64,000 nt of DNA from Pseudomonadota bacterium (lineage in GTDB: Bacteria > Pseudomonadota > Gammaproteobacteria > Burkholderiales > Burkholderiaceae_F), in assembly GCA_029778535.1 (NCBI GenBank), contig JAKOQB010000057.1:62001-126000 (forward strand), read 5' to 3'. The position numbers were made by a program, and so were the translations under genes. Shown one piece after another: positions 1-10,418 of the stretch. How positions within the stretch are numbered: the stretch's first letter is position 1; the number at the start of each line of letters is the position of its first letter. The notes below the pieces were generated by a model that saw only the letters and a list, made by a program, of their open reading frames with translations, had not been told where the DNA came from and ran no database searches.

Positions 1-620
1 CGGGCGGGCGCGTGAACGTCGGCGTGCTGCACAGCCCGCCCGCGCCGCGCACGTCACCGCAACTGCTCGGCGCGCTGCGCGTGACGCTGGCGCGCGAAGG
101 CATCGAGCTGCCCGCGCGCGGCGTGCAGGGCTGGCTCGCGTGGGGGTTCGAGCCGCGCGCGCCGGTGGCCGCGCCTCGCCTGCTGACGGTGGGCGACGCC
201 GCCGGCATCGATGCGCTCACCGGCGAAGGGATCGCGGTGGCGCTCGAACACGCGCAGATCGCGGCGACCGCCGCGGCGCGTGCGCTCGCCGACGGCGACT
301 TCCGCTTCGCCGGCTATCGCGCGGCGCTGGCGCGCGCGCCGGTGGGCCGTGAACTGGCGCTCGACCGCTGGCTCGCGGCGCAGGTCTACGCGGCCGGCGC
401 GGGCTGGCAGCGCTGGCTGCGGCGGCTGCTGTTCGACCGCGATTTCGCCGAGCTGTACGCGGCGCGGATCGCAGGCACGGGATCGCTCGCGGCGGCGTGG
501 CGCGCACTGGCGCGCGCGTACCTGCGCGATCGTTTGGATTCGAGCGCGCGCCGGCTGCGCTTCGCGCAGGCGTGCGCCGGCTTCGGTGTAGAAGTTGGCA
601 AGCGCGGATTCGCGCCGTAA
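1..620 (+). CDS. FAD-dependent oxidoreductase, C-terminal part (5' end outside window)
   Basis: The reading frame is open from the first bases of the window and stops at 618-620, so only the C-terminal ~205 residues are present. The segment LTVGDAAGIDALTGEGIAVA (encoded around 180-240) is the conserved FAD-contacting motif (GDAAG followed by a Gly-rich helix start) of the geranylgeranyl-reductase / aromatic-hydroxylase flavoprotein family. The Rossmann N-terminus is missing because of the window edge. Substrate cannot be told from this piece. maeB follows on the same strand after 83 bases. Confidence 0.75.
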   Translation, partial: GGRVNVGVLHSPPAPRTSPQLLGALRVTLAREGIELPARGVQGWLAWGFEPRAPVAAPRLLTVGDAAGIDALTGEGIAVALEHAQIAATAAARALADGDFRFAGYRAALARAPVGRELALDRWLAAQVYAAGAGWQRWLRRLLFDRDFAELYAARIAGTGSLAAAWRALARAYLRDRLDSSARRLRFAQACAGFGVEVGKRGFAP

Positions 621-703
621 CCTTGACCCTCGCGCCGATCGGCGAGATACGACTGCAGCGATACGGCCTGCGCAGCCCTGCAGCCGAAGCATCGGGAGGG
701 ACC

Positions 704-2976
<2,273 letters not shown>

Positions 2977-2980
<4 letters not shown>

Positions 2981-3552
2981 GACTCCGCCTTGCCGCGCTG
3001 CCCTGTACGTCGCGGCTCGTGCCGGTGCCGGCGCGCGCCGGGCCGGCCGCGCAGGTCGACGTCGCCAAGCGCGGCGCGGCCTTCGTCGTCGATGCGGTGA
3101 TCGTGGTGCCGGTGCCGCGGTCGATGGCGTGGGCGGTGATGAACGACTTCGACGCGATGGCGCGCTACGCGCCGAACCTGACCGAAAGCCGGATCGTGGC
3201 GCGCAACGGCAACGACTGGACCGTCGCGCACAACGGCGTGGCGCGCCTCGGCCCGTTGCGCTTCGCGCTCGAATCCGTGCGCGCGCTGGAACTGACGCCG
3301 GACGAGAGAGTGGTCGCGCGCCGGCTCAGTGGCTCGATGCGCAGCGCGCAATCGGAGACCACGTTCGCGGCGGCCGGCGGCACGGCGCGGATCGAGTACC
3401 GCGCGCGGATGGAGCCCGCTTTCCGGGTGCCCGGCTTCATCTCGCGTCCGATCATCGAGCGGCGGGTGCGCGAGCAGTTCGGCGCGCTCGCGGCCGAGAT
3501 GCCGCGCCGGTGCGCGCAGTCCGCGGCCGGCGCCGCGCAGGACGGCCGATGA
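2977..3552 (+). CDS. SRPBCC (START-like) domain protein
   Basis: 191 residues. After ~35 N-terminal residues that may be a cleavable or spurious leader, the sequence reads as a polyketide cyclase/CoQ-binding-like SRPBCC fold: VPVPRSMAWAVMNDFDAMARY then alternating strands, ending in a long helix (RPIIERRVREQFGALAAEM). Such proteins bind hydrophobic ligands; the ligand is unknown here. The GTG start at 2977 overlaps the maeB stop (GTGA) and the gene's own stop overlaps the next ATG, so it lies in a translationally coupled run. A start further in, near residue 30, cannot be excluded. Confidence 0.7.
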
Positions 3553-4022
3553 CGCGCCGGATCACGCGCGACGAACTGCGCAGCGCGGTCGGCACCGAGG
3601 TTGGCGCGAGCCCCTGGTTCGCGATCTCGCAGGCGTCGATCGACGAGTTCGCCGACGCCACGCACGATCCGCAGTGGATCCATGTCGATCCCGTGCGCGC
3701 AGCGCGCGAATCGCCGTTCCGAGACGAGCAGGGGCAGCGCCGCACGGTGGCGCACGGCTTCCTGACGTTGTCGCTTCTGTCGCACCTGCTGCAGAGCGCG
3801 CTCGAGTTCGCGGACCGCCGCGCCGGCGTCAACGTCGGCTTCAACCGCGTGCGCTGGGTCGCGCCGGTGCTGTCGAGCATGCGCGTGCGCGCGCGCTTCG
3901 TGCTCGCGGCGTGCAACGACATCGCCGACGGCCTGCAACTGACCTGGGACGTCACGGTCGAGCGCGAAGGCCAGGACAAGCCGGCGCTGACTGCGCAGTG
4001 GCTGACGCGCGTGCTGTACTGA
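3549..4022 (+). CDS. MaoC-like (R)-specific enoyl-CoA hydratase / dehydratase
   Basis: 157 residues with the single hot-dog fold pattern of MaoC-like hydratases. The catalytic segment is FADATHDPQWIHVDP (residues ~34-48), with the expected Asp and His, followed by VAHGFLTLSLLSHLL (substrate-channel glycine and helix). Family members hydrate trans-2-enoyl-CoA, or act in polyhydroxyalkanoate or acyl-CoA metabolism. The ATG overlaps the preceding stop (ATGA), so it is coupled to the SRPBCC gene. The true substrate is not readable. Confidence 0.88.
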   Translation: MTRRITRDELRSAVGTEVGASPWFAISQASIDEFADATHDPQWIHVDPVRAARESPFRDEQGQRRTVAHGFLTLSLLSHLLQSALEFADRRAGVNVGFNRVRWVAPVLSSMRVRARFVLAACNDIADGLQLTWDVTVEREGQDKPALTAQWLTRVLY

Positions 4023-4040
4023 AGCAAGGTGCCGAAGGCG

Positions 4041-4253
4041 ATGAATCGCGTTGCAACTGTGCGCCAAGCACGGCCCCGCTGCAGCCGCTGCGGCGTGCCG
4101 TTTCACTGCGGGTGCGACGACCCCGGCGGCTGCTGGTGCGCGCGCATGCCGGCACTGCCGGCCGGCGAAGTGCAGGACGGGCGCGGGTGTCTGTGCCCCG
4201 ACTGTCTGGCCGGCGCGATCGTCACGCCGCCGGTCCGCGGACGGAGAAGCTGA
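4041..4253 (+). CDS. Cysteine-rich CWC family protein
   Basis: 70 residues from the ATG at 4041 (74 if the in-frame GTG at 4029 is used). Eight cysteines lie in the pattern CSRCGVPFHCGCDDPGGCWC plus CLCPDC, which matches the small 'cysteine-rich CWC' family, presumed metal binding with unknown function. The frame ends exactly at the ATG of the phosphoesterase gene (TGATG overlap region), so the two are probably co-transcribed. Confidence 0.7.
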   Translation: MNRVATVRQARPRCSRCGVPFHCGCDDPGGCWCARMPALPAGEVQDGRGCLCPDCLAGAIVTPPVRGRRS

Positions 4254-5752
4254 TGCGATCGTTCCAGTACTGCCTGAGCGCGTTCATCGCCGCGGCGCTC
4301 GCCGCCGCATGTGCGCAGTTGCCCGGCGCGCCGTCGACCGCGGCGGGACTGAACCGCATCGAGCACGTGGTCGTCATCTACGCGGAGAACCGCAGCTTCG
4401 ATCACCTGTACGGGCTGTTCCCCGGCGCCGAGGGAATCGCGCAGGCGACGGCGGAAGAGAAGACGCAACTCGATCACGACGGCAAGCCGCTGCCGACGCT
4501 GCCGCCGGTATACGTCGGCGGCAAGCCGAGCGACGCGTTTCCGAAGGGGCTGCCCAACGGCCCGTTCCGCATCGACGCGCCGCCGGTGAGCCGGCGCATG
4601 GACGAAGTGCTGCCGAGCCCGATCCACAACTACTACCAGAACCGCGAGCAGATCAACGGCGGCAAGAACAACATGTTCGTCGCCATGTCGACCGTCGGCG
4701 CGTGGGTGATGGGGTACTTCGATGGCGCGCAGATGAAGCTGTGGAAGTGGGCGCAGGACTACACGCTCGCCGATCATTTCTTCATGGGCGCGTTCGGCGG
4801 CTCGTACCTGAACCACCAGTGGCTGATCTGCGCCTGTACCCCCGTCGACAAGGGCGCGCCGGCAAACACGCGGCCGCAGCTCGACGAGCAGGGGCGGCTG
4901 AAGAAGCGGCCCGACTCGCCGCCGTCGGTGATGGACGGTCCCGTGCGCGTCTACGACGGCCGCGTGACGCCGGACGGCTACACGGTCAACACGTCGCAGC
5001 CGCCGTACCAGCCGAGCGGCATCGCGCCCGCTGACGGCGGCAGCGTCGATCTCGCCGATCCGTCGAAAGCGCCGGTGCCGCCGCAGACCGCGATCACGAT
5101 CGGCGACACGCTGAGCGCCAAGGGCGTGAGCTGGGCGTGGTACGCGGGCGGATGGAACGCCGCGCTCGCCGACGGCCGTCGCCCGGCGGGCGAGAAGCGC
5201 AGCGTGATCTACGCCGTCCAGCGCGGCCAGATCGCGTTCCAGCCGCACCACCAGCCGTTCAACTACTACGCGCGGTTCGCGCCGGGTAGCGCGGCGCGCG
5301 CGCAGCACCTGAAGGACTATGACGATTTCGTCACGGCGATCGACAGCGGGACGTTGCCGCAGGTGACCTTTTACAAGCCGGTCGGGCGGCTCAACCAGCA
5401 CCCGAGCTACACGGATCTCGCGCAGGGCGACGCGCACATCGACGAACTGCTGCAGCGGCTGCGCGCCAGCCCGCAGTGGAAATCGATGGTGATCATCGTC
5501 ACCTACGACGAAAACGGCGGCTACTGGGACCACGTGCCGCCGCCGGCCGGGCCGGGCTGGGGCGATCGCTGGGGGCCGGGCTCCCGCGTTCCGGCGCTGA
5601 TCATCTCGCCGTTCGCGAAGCGCGGATTCGTCGACAAGACGCCGTACGACACTACGTCGATCATCAAGTTCATCACCAGGCGCTTCGACCTCGAGCCGCT
5701 GCCCGGCGTGCGCGAAAAGGCGGGCGACCTGACGAACGCGCTCGCGTTCTAG
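4253..5752 (+). CDS. AcpA/phospholipase C family phosphoesterase, lipoprotein
   Basis: 499 residues. The N-terminus has a lipoprotein-type signal with lipobox LAAAC near residue 20. The mature part carries the family hallmarks EHVVVIYAENRSFDHLYG at the N-terminal metal site, ADHFFMGAFGGSYLNHQW, and near the C-terminus VTYDENGGYWDHVPPP. These define the AcpA / bacterial phospholipase C superfamily of alkaline-phosphatase-fold enzymes hydrolysing phosphomonoesters or phospholipids in the envelope. The start at 4253 leaves the signal peptide intact. The gene ends four bases into the convergent HD gene. Confidence 0.9.
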   Translation: MRSFQYCLSAFIAAALAAACAQLPGAPSTAAGLNRIEHVVVIYAENRSFDHLYGLFPGAEGIAQATAEEKTQLDHDGKPLPTLPPVYVGGKPSDAFPKGLPNGPFRIDAPPVSRRMDEVLPSPIHNYYQNREQINGGKNNMFVAMSTVGAWVMGYFDGAQMKLWKWAQDYTLADHFFMGAFGGSYLNHQWLICACTPVDKGAPANTRPQLDEQGRLKKRPDSPPSVMDGPVRVYDGRVTPDGYTVNTSQPPYQPSGIAPADGGSVDLADPSKAPVPPQTAITIGDTLSAKGVSWAWYAGGWNAALADGRRPAGEKRSVIYAVQRGQIAFQPHHQPFNYYARFAPGSAARAQHLKDYDDFVTAIDSGTLPQVTFYKPVGRLNQHPSYTDLAQGDAHIDELLQRLRASPQWKSMVIIVTYDENGGYWDHVPPPAGPGWGDRWGPGSRVPALIISPFAKRGFVDKTPYDTTSIIKFITRRFDLEPLPGVREKAGDLTNALAF

Positions 5753-6285
5753 GGCCTCCTCGCATACGCCGCATCGAACAGCTTCTCCAGCCTTCGATGC
5801 GTGCCGCGCAGGCCGTCGATCACCTGCTTGGCCCAGTCGAAATACTCGCGCCGCCGCGCCAGCGGCCAGTCGTGCGGCGGATGTGCGGCCATGTCGCGCA
5901 GGTTGCAGATCTTGTCGGCGAGCTTGACCAGTTTCGCACGCCGTGTCAGGTGCGGCGCGTGCTCGATCTGCAGTTCCTTGCGCCGCTGCTTGGTCAGCGA
6001 CTTGTCGTCGGTGACCTCGTCCACGATGTCGGCCACCTTCAGGCCGAAGCGTTTGCGCAGCTCCTCGAACGTGGTCTCGGTGTCCTCGATCGTGTCGTGC
6101 AGGATCGCGGCGATCAGCGTCCTCTCGTCGTCGATTCCGGCCTCGACCGCGAGCACGTGCGCGAGCGCGATCGGATGGTTGATATAGGGGCTCGCGTGCA
6201 CGTCCTTGCGCCGCTGGTCGCGGTGCTTGTGCGCGGCGAAGGCCAGCGCCTCGATCAGCCGGTCGGTGCGCGCAGGACTCGTCAT
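5749..6285 (-). CDS. Stand-alone HD-domain (p)ppGpp hydrolase-like protein
   Basis: 178 residues, the size of MESH1-type small alarmone hydrolases. It has the HD signature ILHDTIEDTETTFEEL (residues ~60-75), the upstream INHPIALAHVL histidine, and the downstream KLADKICNLRDM motif shared with the SpoT/RelA hydrolase domain. There is no synthetase, TGS or ACT domain. The expected role is hydrolysis of the 3'-pyrophosphate of ppGpp (or of NADPH, as reported for animal MESH1); which applies is inference. It overlaps the stop of the convergent phosphoesterase gene by four bases and lies just downstream of nnrU on the same strand. Confidence 0.82.
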   Translation of the reverse strand: MTSPARTDRLIEALAFAAHKHRDQRRKDVHASPYINHPIALAHVLAVEAGIDDERTLIAAILHDTIEDTETTFEELRKRFGLKVADIVDEVTDDKSLTKQRRKELQIEHAPHLTRRAKLVKLADKICNLRDMAAHPPHDWPLARRREYFDWAKQVIDGLRGTHRRLEKLFDAAYARRP

Positions 6286-6290
6286 CGGCG

Positions 6291-6872
6291 CTACGCGAAG
6301 GGCCGCACGCCGATCAGCCAGCCGTGCAGCCAGAACGAGAAGACGGCCCAGGCGACCACGCCGACGATCACCGCCGTCACGTCCCGCATCACCGGTCCGG
6401 TGACGTACACGCGGCCCTGCGCGCGGTCGCGGCGCCGGCACGCGGCGTAGTCGACCACCGCCCACGCGAGAAACGCGCCGAACAGCACCACGTCGTGCAA
6501 CGTGCCGTTGGCAATCAGATGCGCGACCGCCCAAGTCTTCACGCCGACGAGCATCGGATGGCCGCCGACCGCGCGCTTGATCCGCGTGCCGGGAACGTAG
6601 GCGGCAGTCAGCAACACGAACGCGGGGATCATCAGCAGCGCGGCCAGATGCCGCGTCCACGTCGGCGGCGCATACAGCACGACCGGCGCCTGCCGTGCCA
6701 GCCCGTAGCCGTAGACGAGGATCAGGAAACCGACAATCGAAGCGAGCGAGTACAGCCCCTTCCACGGCGTCTCGCCGAGCCGCTGCACTGTCGACGCGCG
6801 CCAGCCTTCGGCGACGATGCGCGCCGAGTGCACGCCGAGAAAGAGCACGAGACCCACAATCAACAGCGTCAT
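6291..6872 (-). CDS. nnrU: NnrU family membrane protein
   Basis: 193 residues with about five or six hydrophobic segments. Typical family motifs are visible: LFLGVHSARIVAEGWR at the N-terminus and RIKRAVGGHPMLVGVKTWA followed by AHLIANGTLHDVVLFG. NnrU proteins are linked to nitric oxide/nitrite metabolism in denitrifiers but are also common elsewhere and lack a proven biochemical role. No denitrification gene is seen nearby. The gene precedes the HD gene by five bases, so they are probably one transcript. Confidence 0.85.
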   Translation of the reverse strand: MTLLIVGLVLFLGVHSARIVAEGWRASTVQRLGETPWKGLYSLASIVGFLILVYGYGLARQAPVVLYAPPTWTRHLAALLMIPAFVLLTAAYVPGTRIKRAVGGHPMLVGVKTWAVAHLIANGTLHDVVLFGAFLAWAVVDYAACRRRDRAQGRVYVTGPVMRDVTAVIVGVVAWAVFSFWLHGWLIGVRPFA

Positions 6873-6891
6873 GACGAAATCCTTCGTGTTG

Positions 6892-8124
6892 TTATGAAGG
6901 CGCAGTATCGCCCGGCCGCGCGAACAGTTCCGCCTCGACTGCCGTATGCGCGTCCGGATCGCCCGCGCGCCACAGCGCGCCGACGCGCACGCCCAGCAGC
7001 CGGATGCGTTTGGCGAGATCGACGCGCTTCAGGCACTGCCCCGCCGCGCGGCGGATCGATCGCGCGTCGTCGATCGGCGCGGGCAGCGTGAGCGCGCGCG
7101 TCACGGTGCGGAAGTCCTCGAAGCGCAGCTTGACCGCGACATTGCGGCCGGCGTAGTGCTTGCGGCGCAGGTCGGAGGCCAACTCCTCGCACAGCGCGGT
7201 GAAGATCTGCGACAGCGCGGCGCGGTCGCGCACCGCGTGCAGGTCGCGCTCGAACGTGGTCTCGCGGCTCATCGACACCGGCTTGCTCGCCGTGACGACA
7301 GGGCGATCGTCGCGGCCGTGCGCGGCGGCGCGCAGCCATGCGCCGTAGCTGGCGCCGAAGTGCTCGATCAGCCAGTCGGGTTCGGCCTGCGCCAGTTCGC
7401 CGATCGTCGCGATGCCGAGGCGCGCCAGCTTCGCCGCCGACTTCGGCCCGACGCCGTTGATCCGGCGCACCGGCAGCGGCCAGATGCGGGTGGCGAGGTC
7501 GTCCAGGGTGACGACGGCGAGCCCGTCCGGCTTGTCGAGTTCCGAGGCCATCTTCGCGATCAGCTTGTTCGGCGCCAGCCCGATCGAGCACGAAAGCCCT
7601 GTCGCGTCGCGCACCGCCTGCTTCAGTTCGCGCGCGACCTCGCGCGCGCACCACCACGCGTCCGCCGATGTCGCCTCGGCATCGTCGAGCCGCGCCGCGA
7701 CGACTTCCGTCAGGTCGATGTAGATCTCGTCGATGCCGCGGTCCTCGACCACCGGCGCGATCGCGCGTACCGCCGCCTTGAACAGCCGCGAGTACTTGCG
7801 GTACTCGTCGAAATCGACCGGCAACAAGATCGCGTCTGGCGCGAGCCTGGCCGCCTTCATCAGTCCCAGCGCCGAATTGACGCCGAACTTGCGTGCTTCG
7901 TAGGTCGCGGTGGTGATCACGCCGCGGCCCGCGTAGTCGCGCAGCCGCGCGAAGCGGCGGCGCTTGTCGCCGGTCGCCGGATCGGTCTCCCAGGCGGGCT
8001 GATGCCGCGCGCCGCCGCCGATCACGACCGGCAGCCCGCGCAGCTCCGGATAGCGCAGCAGCTCGACCGACGCGTAGAACGCGTCCATGTCGAGGTGCGC
8101 GATGACGCGAGTGACTTCCGGCAT
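6892..8124 (-). CDS. dinB: DNA polymerase IV (Y-family)
   Basis: 410 residues. HLDMDAFYASVE (Asp12 and Asp14 region) and the GIDEIYIDLTE segment give the catalytic carboxylates of the palm; VGPKSAAKLARLGI is the helix-hairpin-helix of the thumb; the C-terminal ~110 residues are the little-finger domain. The C-terminus contains AELFARP, a weak match to a clamp-binding motif. It performs error-prone translesion synthesis. The ATG at 8124 puts the catalytic motif at the expected place; the much longer upstream open frame is a GC artefact. No SOS box was recognised upstream. Confidence 0.95.
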   Translation of the reverse strand: MPEVTRVIAHLDMDAFYASVELLRYPELRGLPVVIGGGARHQPAWETDPATGDKRRRFARLRDYAGRGVITTATYEARKFGVNSALGLMKAARLAPDAILLPVDFDEYRKYSRLFKAAVRAIAPVVEDRGIDEIYIDLTEVVAARLDDAEATSADAWWCAREVARELKQAVRDATGLSCSIGLAPNKLIAKMASELDKPDGLAVVTLDDLATRIWPLPVRRINGVGPKSAAKLARLGIATIGELAQAEPDWLIEHFGASYGAWLRAAAHGRDDRPVVTASKPVSMSRETTFERDLHAVRDRAALSQIFTALCEELASDLRRKHYAGRNVAVKLRFEDFRTVTRALTLPAPIDDARSIRRAAGQCLKRVDLAKRIRLLGVRVGALWRAGDPDAHTAVEAELFARPGDTAPS

Positions 8125-8144
8125 GGGCGCGTGCGCGCCCGCCG

Positions 8145-8678
8145 CTACCAGGTGCGCGGGCGCCCGGTGTCGACGTGCACGAAGTCCGACGCGGCGTAGT
8201 AACCGACCCCACCCGCGCCGAGCGCGATCGCCGCGTCGCGCAGCGTGCGGGTATCGCGGCCGGTCAGCCGCACGTCGATCGCGCGGCCCTGCAGGTGCAG
8301 GCTGTTGGTCGCGACACCGCTGCCGCGCGCGTGCAGTTGCGCGTTGGTGTGCGGCGAGCGATATCCGGAGATGATCTCGAACGTGCCCGGCCCGCACGCC
8401 AGCGCGAGCGCGTGCAGCGTGTCGAACAGGCGCGCGTCCATCGGGTGTCGATCGCCGGTGCGGAAGTCGCGCAGCAGCGCATCGAGCGACGCCAGCGCAG
8501 CCGGCACGTAGGCGCCACCCTCGAAATAGACCACGCTCAAGCGCTCGCCGGTATGCGTGTGATAGAAGGAAAGCGACCGCGGCGCCGCGGCCCACGCGCG
8601 TGGCGCGAGCGGCAGTGCCAGTGCAGCGAGCGCGGTCAGCACGCTGCGGCGCTTTGAGGCGGAAACGTTTGCCGGCAC
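8145..8678 (-). CDS. mepK: MepK/YcbK-like murein endopeptidase (DUF882, M15-like), exported
   Basis: 177 residues from a GTG start at 8678. The N-terminal segment SKRRSVLTALAALALPLAPR looks like an export signal with a twin-basic pair, as in E. coli YcbK (Tat-dependent). The mature part has the zinc-peptidase motifs ISGYRSPHTN, LHLQGRAIDV and GGVGYYAASDFVHVDTG, giving the His/Asp/His ligands. MepK cleaves meso-DAP crosslinks made by L,D-transpeptidases, and an L,D-transpeptidase gene is transcribed divergently 26 bases away. No ATG is available near the signal, so the start is inferred. Confidence 0.88.
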   Translation of the reverse strand: MPANVSASKRRSVLTALAALALPLAPRAWAAAPRSLSFYHTHTGERLSVVYFEGGAYVPAALASLDALLRDFRTGDRHPMDARLFDTLHALALACGPGTFEIISGYRSPHTNAQLHARGSGVATNSLHLQGRAIDVRLTGRDTRTLRDAAIALGAGGVGYYAASDFVHVDTGRPRTW

Positions 8679-8704
8679 AGCGGAACGGGATGCAAGGGTC
8701 GCGC

Positions 8705-10363
8705 ATGGTAACCCGGCACGCGGCGTCGATCGACTCACGCGTTTGGTCGATCGCGCTCGCGATCGTTTTCGGCGCGACCGTGTTCGCCGCAGCGGCCGCA
8801 CCGCCGGTTGCAGCGCTGCGCGCGCGCGTCGAGGCGCTGCGCACGCGCGACGACGCGCGCATCGGCGCGGGCTCGATCGCCGCGCGCACCCTCGTCGCCG
8901 CGCTGTACGAGCGGCGCGGCTTCGTACCGCTATGGGCCGATGCCGAGCGTGCGCGCCGGCTGATCGAGGCCTTGCGGGACAGCAGCACGCACGGCCTCGA
9001 TCCGCGCGACTATCACGTCGAATCGCTGGTGCAGCGTTCGATCGACGACGTGGAGCGCGAACTGCTGCTGACCGACGCGTTCGTGCGGCTCGCCTATCAC
9101 CTGTCGTTCGGCAAGGCCGATCCGCGCGCGCTGCACGGCGGCTGGAACTTCGCGCGCACGCTGGGCGGCGTCGATCCGCCGGCGGCGCTCGCCGCGCTGA
9201 TCGAAGCGCCCGACCCCGCCGCCGCGCTCGCAGGCCTCGCGCCGCGGGTGCCGCTGTACCGCGACCTGCGCAATGCGCTCTCGGAACTGCGCCGCATCGA
9301 GCGCGCCGGCGGTTGGCGCGCGATTGCGCCGGGGCCGAAGCTCGAACTCGGCACGAGCGACGGCCGCGTCGCGCAGTTGCGCCAACGCTTGCAGGCGGGC
9401 GGCGACCTTTCGGCGGGCGCCGATGGATCGGAGTTCGACGCCGCGCTTGAAGCCGCAGTGAAGCGCTTCCAGGCGCGCCACGGCCTTGAAGCCGACGGCG
9501 TGGTCGGCAAGTCGACGCTCGCCGCGCTGAACGTGCCGGTGGCGGAGCGCATCGCGCAGGTGCGGGTGAACCTCGAGCGGCTGCGCTGGGTCGCGCGCGA
9601 TCTCGAAGGCGACTTCCTGCTGGTCGACATCGCCGGCTTCGGCGCGCAGCTTTGGCTCGACGGCCGGCTCGCGTGGTCGTCGCGCGTGGTCGTCGGCCGG
9701 CCGTATCGCACCACGCCGGTGTTCCGCGCGCGGATGAAGTATCTGGTGCTGAATCCGGAGTGGAACGTGCCGCCGACGATCCTGCGCGAGGATGTGCTGC
9801 CGAAGGCGGTCGATGATCCCGGCTATCTCGGCAGGCATGACATGCGCGTGCTCGACCGCGCGGGACGGCCGCTCGACGCGGCGTCGATCGACTGGTCGCA
9901 GTACCGCGGCGAGCCGCGCGCATTTCCGTACCAGATCGTGCAGGCGCCGGGGCGCGACAACCCGCTCGGCCGCATCAAGTTCATGTTCCCGAACGAGCAT
10001 TCGGTCTACCTGCACGACACGCCGGCGCGCGCGCTGTTCGACAAACCGGTGCGTGCATTCAGCTCGGGCTGCATTCGCATCGAGAGGCCGATCGAACTCG
10101 CGCTGCTGCTGCTCGACGACCGCGAGCGCTGGTCGGAGGAGAAGCTGCGCGCGGCGATCGCCACCGGCCGCACGCAGACGGTGCCGGTGGCGCGCACGGT
10201 GCCGGTGCTGCTGCTTTACTTCACCGCCAGCGTGGCCGACGGCGAACTGCACTTCCGGCCGGATCTCTACGGCCGCGACCGCGCGGTACTCAGCGCGCTC
10301 GCGGCGCCGGTGCGCTATGCGCCGGTCGACGCGGGGCGGCGTGCCGCGCCGGCGGCGAAATGA
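8705..10363 (+). CDS. ldtD: YcbB-type L,D-transpeptidase
   Basis: 552 residues. Order: signal-anchor/signal peptide (residues ~10-35), scaffold domain, peptidoglycan-binding domain (FQARHGLEADGVVGKSTLAAL, ~residues 255-275), then the YkuD catalytic domain with the loop AFSSGCIRIERPIEL, the nucleophile being Cys456. It forms 3-3 meso-DAP crosslinks in the periplasm. ATG 8705 is chosen; an in-frame ATG five codons upstream is also possible. The divergent mepK-like gene encodes a hydrolase for the same crosslinks. Confidence 0.93.
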   Translation: MVTRHAASIDSRVWSIALAIVFGATVFAAAAAPPVAALRARVEALRTRDDARIGAGSIAARTLVAALYERRGFVPLWADAERARRLIEALRDSSTHGLDPRDYHVESLVQRSIDDVERELLLTDAFVRLAYHLSFGKADPRALHGGWNFARTLGGVDPPAALAALIEAPDPAAALAGLAPRVPLYRDLRNALSELRRIERAGGWRAIAPGPKLELGTSDGRVAQLRQRLQAGGDLSAGADGSEFDAALEAAVKRFQARHGLEADGVVGKSTLAALNVPVAERIAQVRVNLERLRWVARDLEGDFLLVDIAGFGAQLWLDGRLAWSSRVVVGRPYRTTPVFRARMKYLVLNPEWNVPPTILREDVLPKAVDDPGYLGRHDMRVLDRAGRPLDAASIDWSQYRGEPRAFPYQIVQAPGRDNPLGRIKFMFPNEHSVYLHDTPARALFDKPVRAFSSGCIRIERPIELALLLLDDRERWSEEKLRAAIATGRTQTVPVARTVPVLLLYFTASVADGELHFRPDLYGRDRAVLSALAAPVRYAPVDAGRRAAPAAK

Positions 10364-10418
10364 GGAATCCGCGCTGCGCGCGCCTGCCGCGCGTCAACGC
10401 CGCGCCGTCCGACGATGA

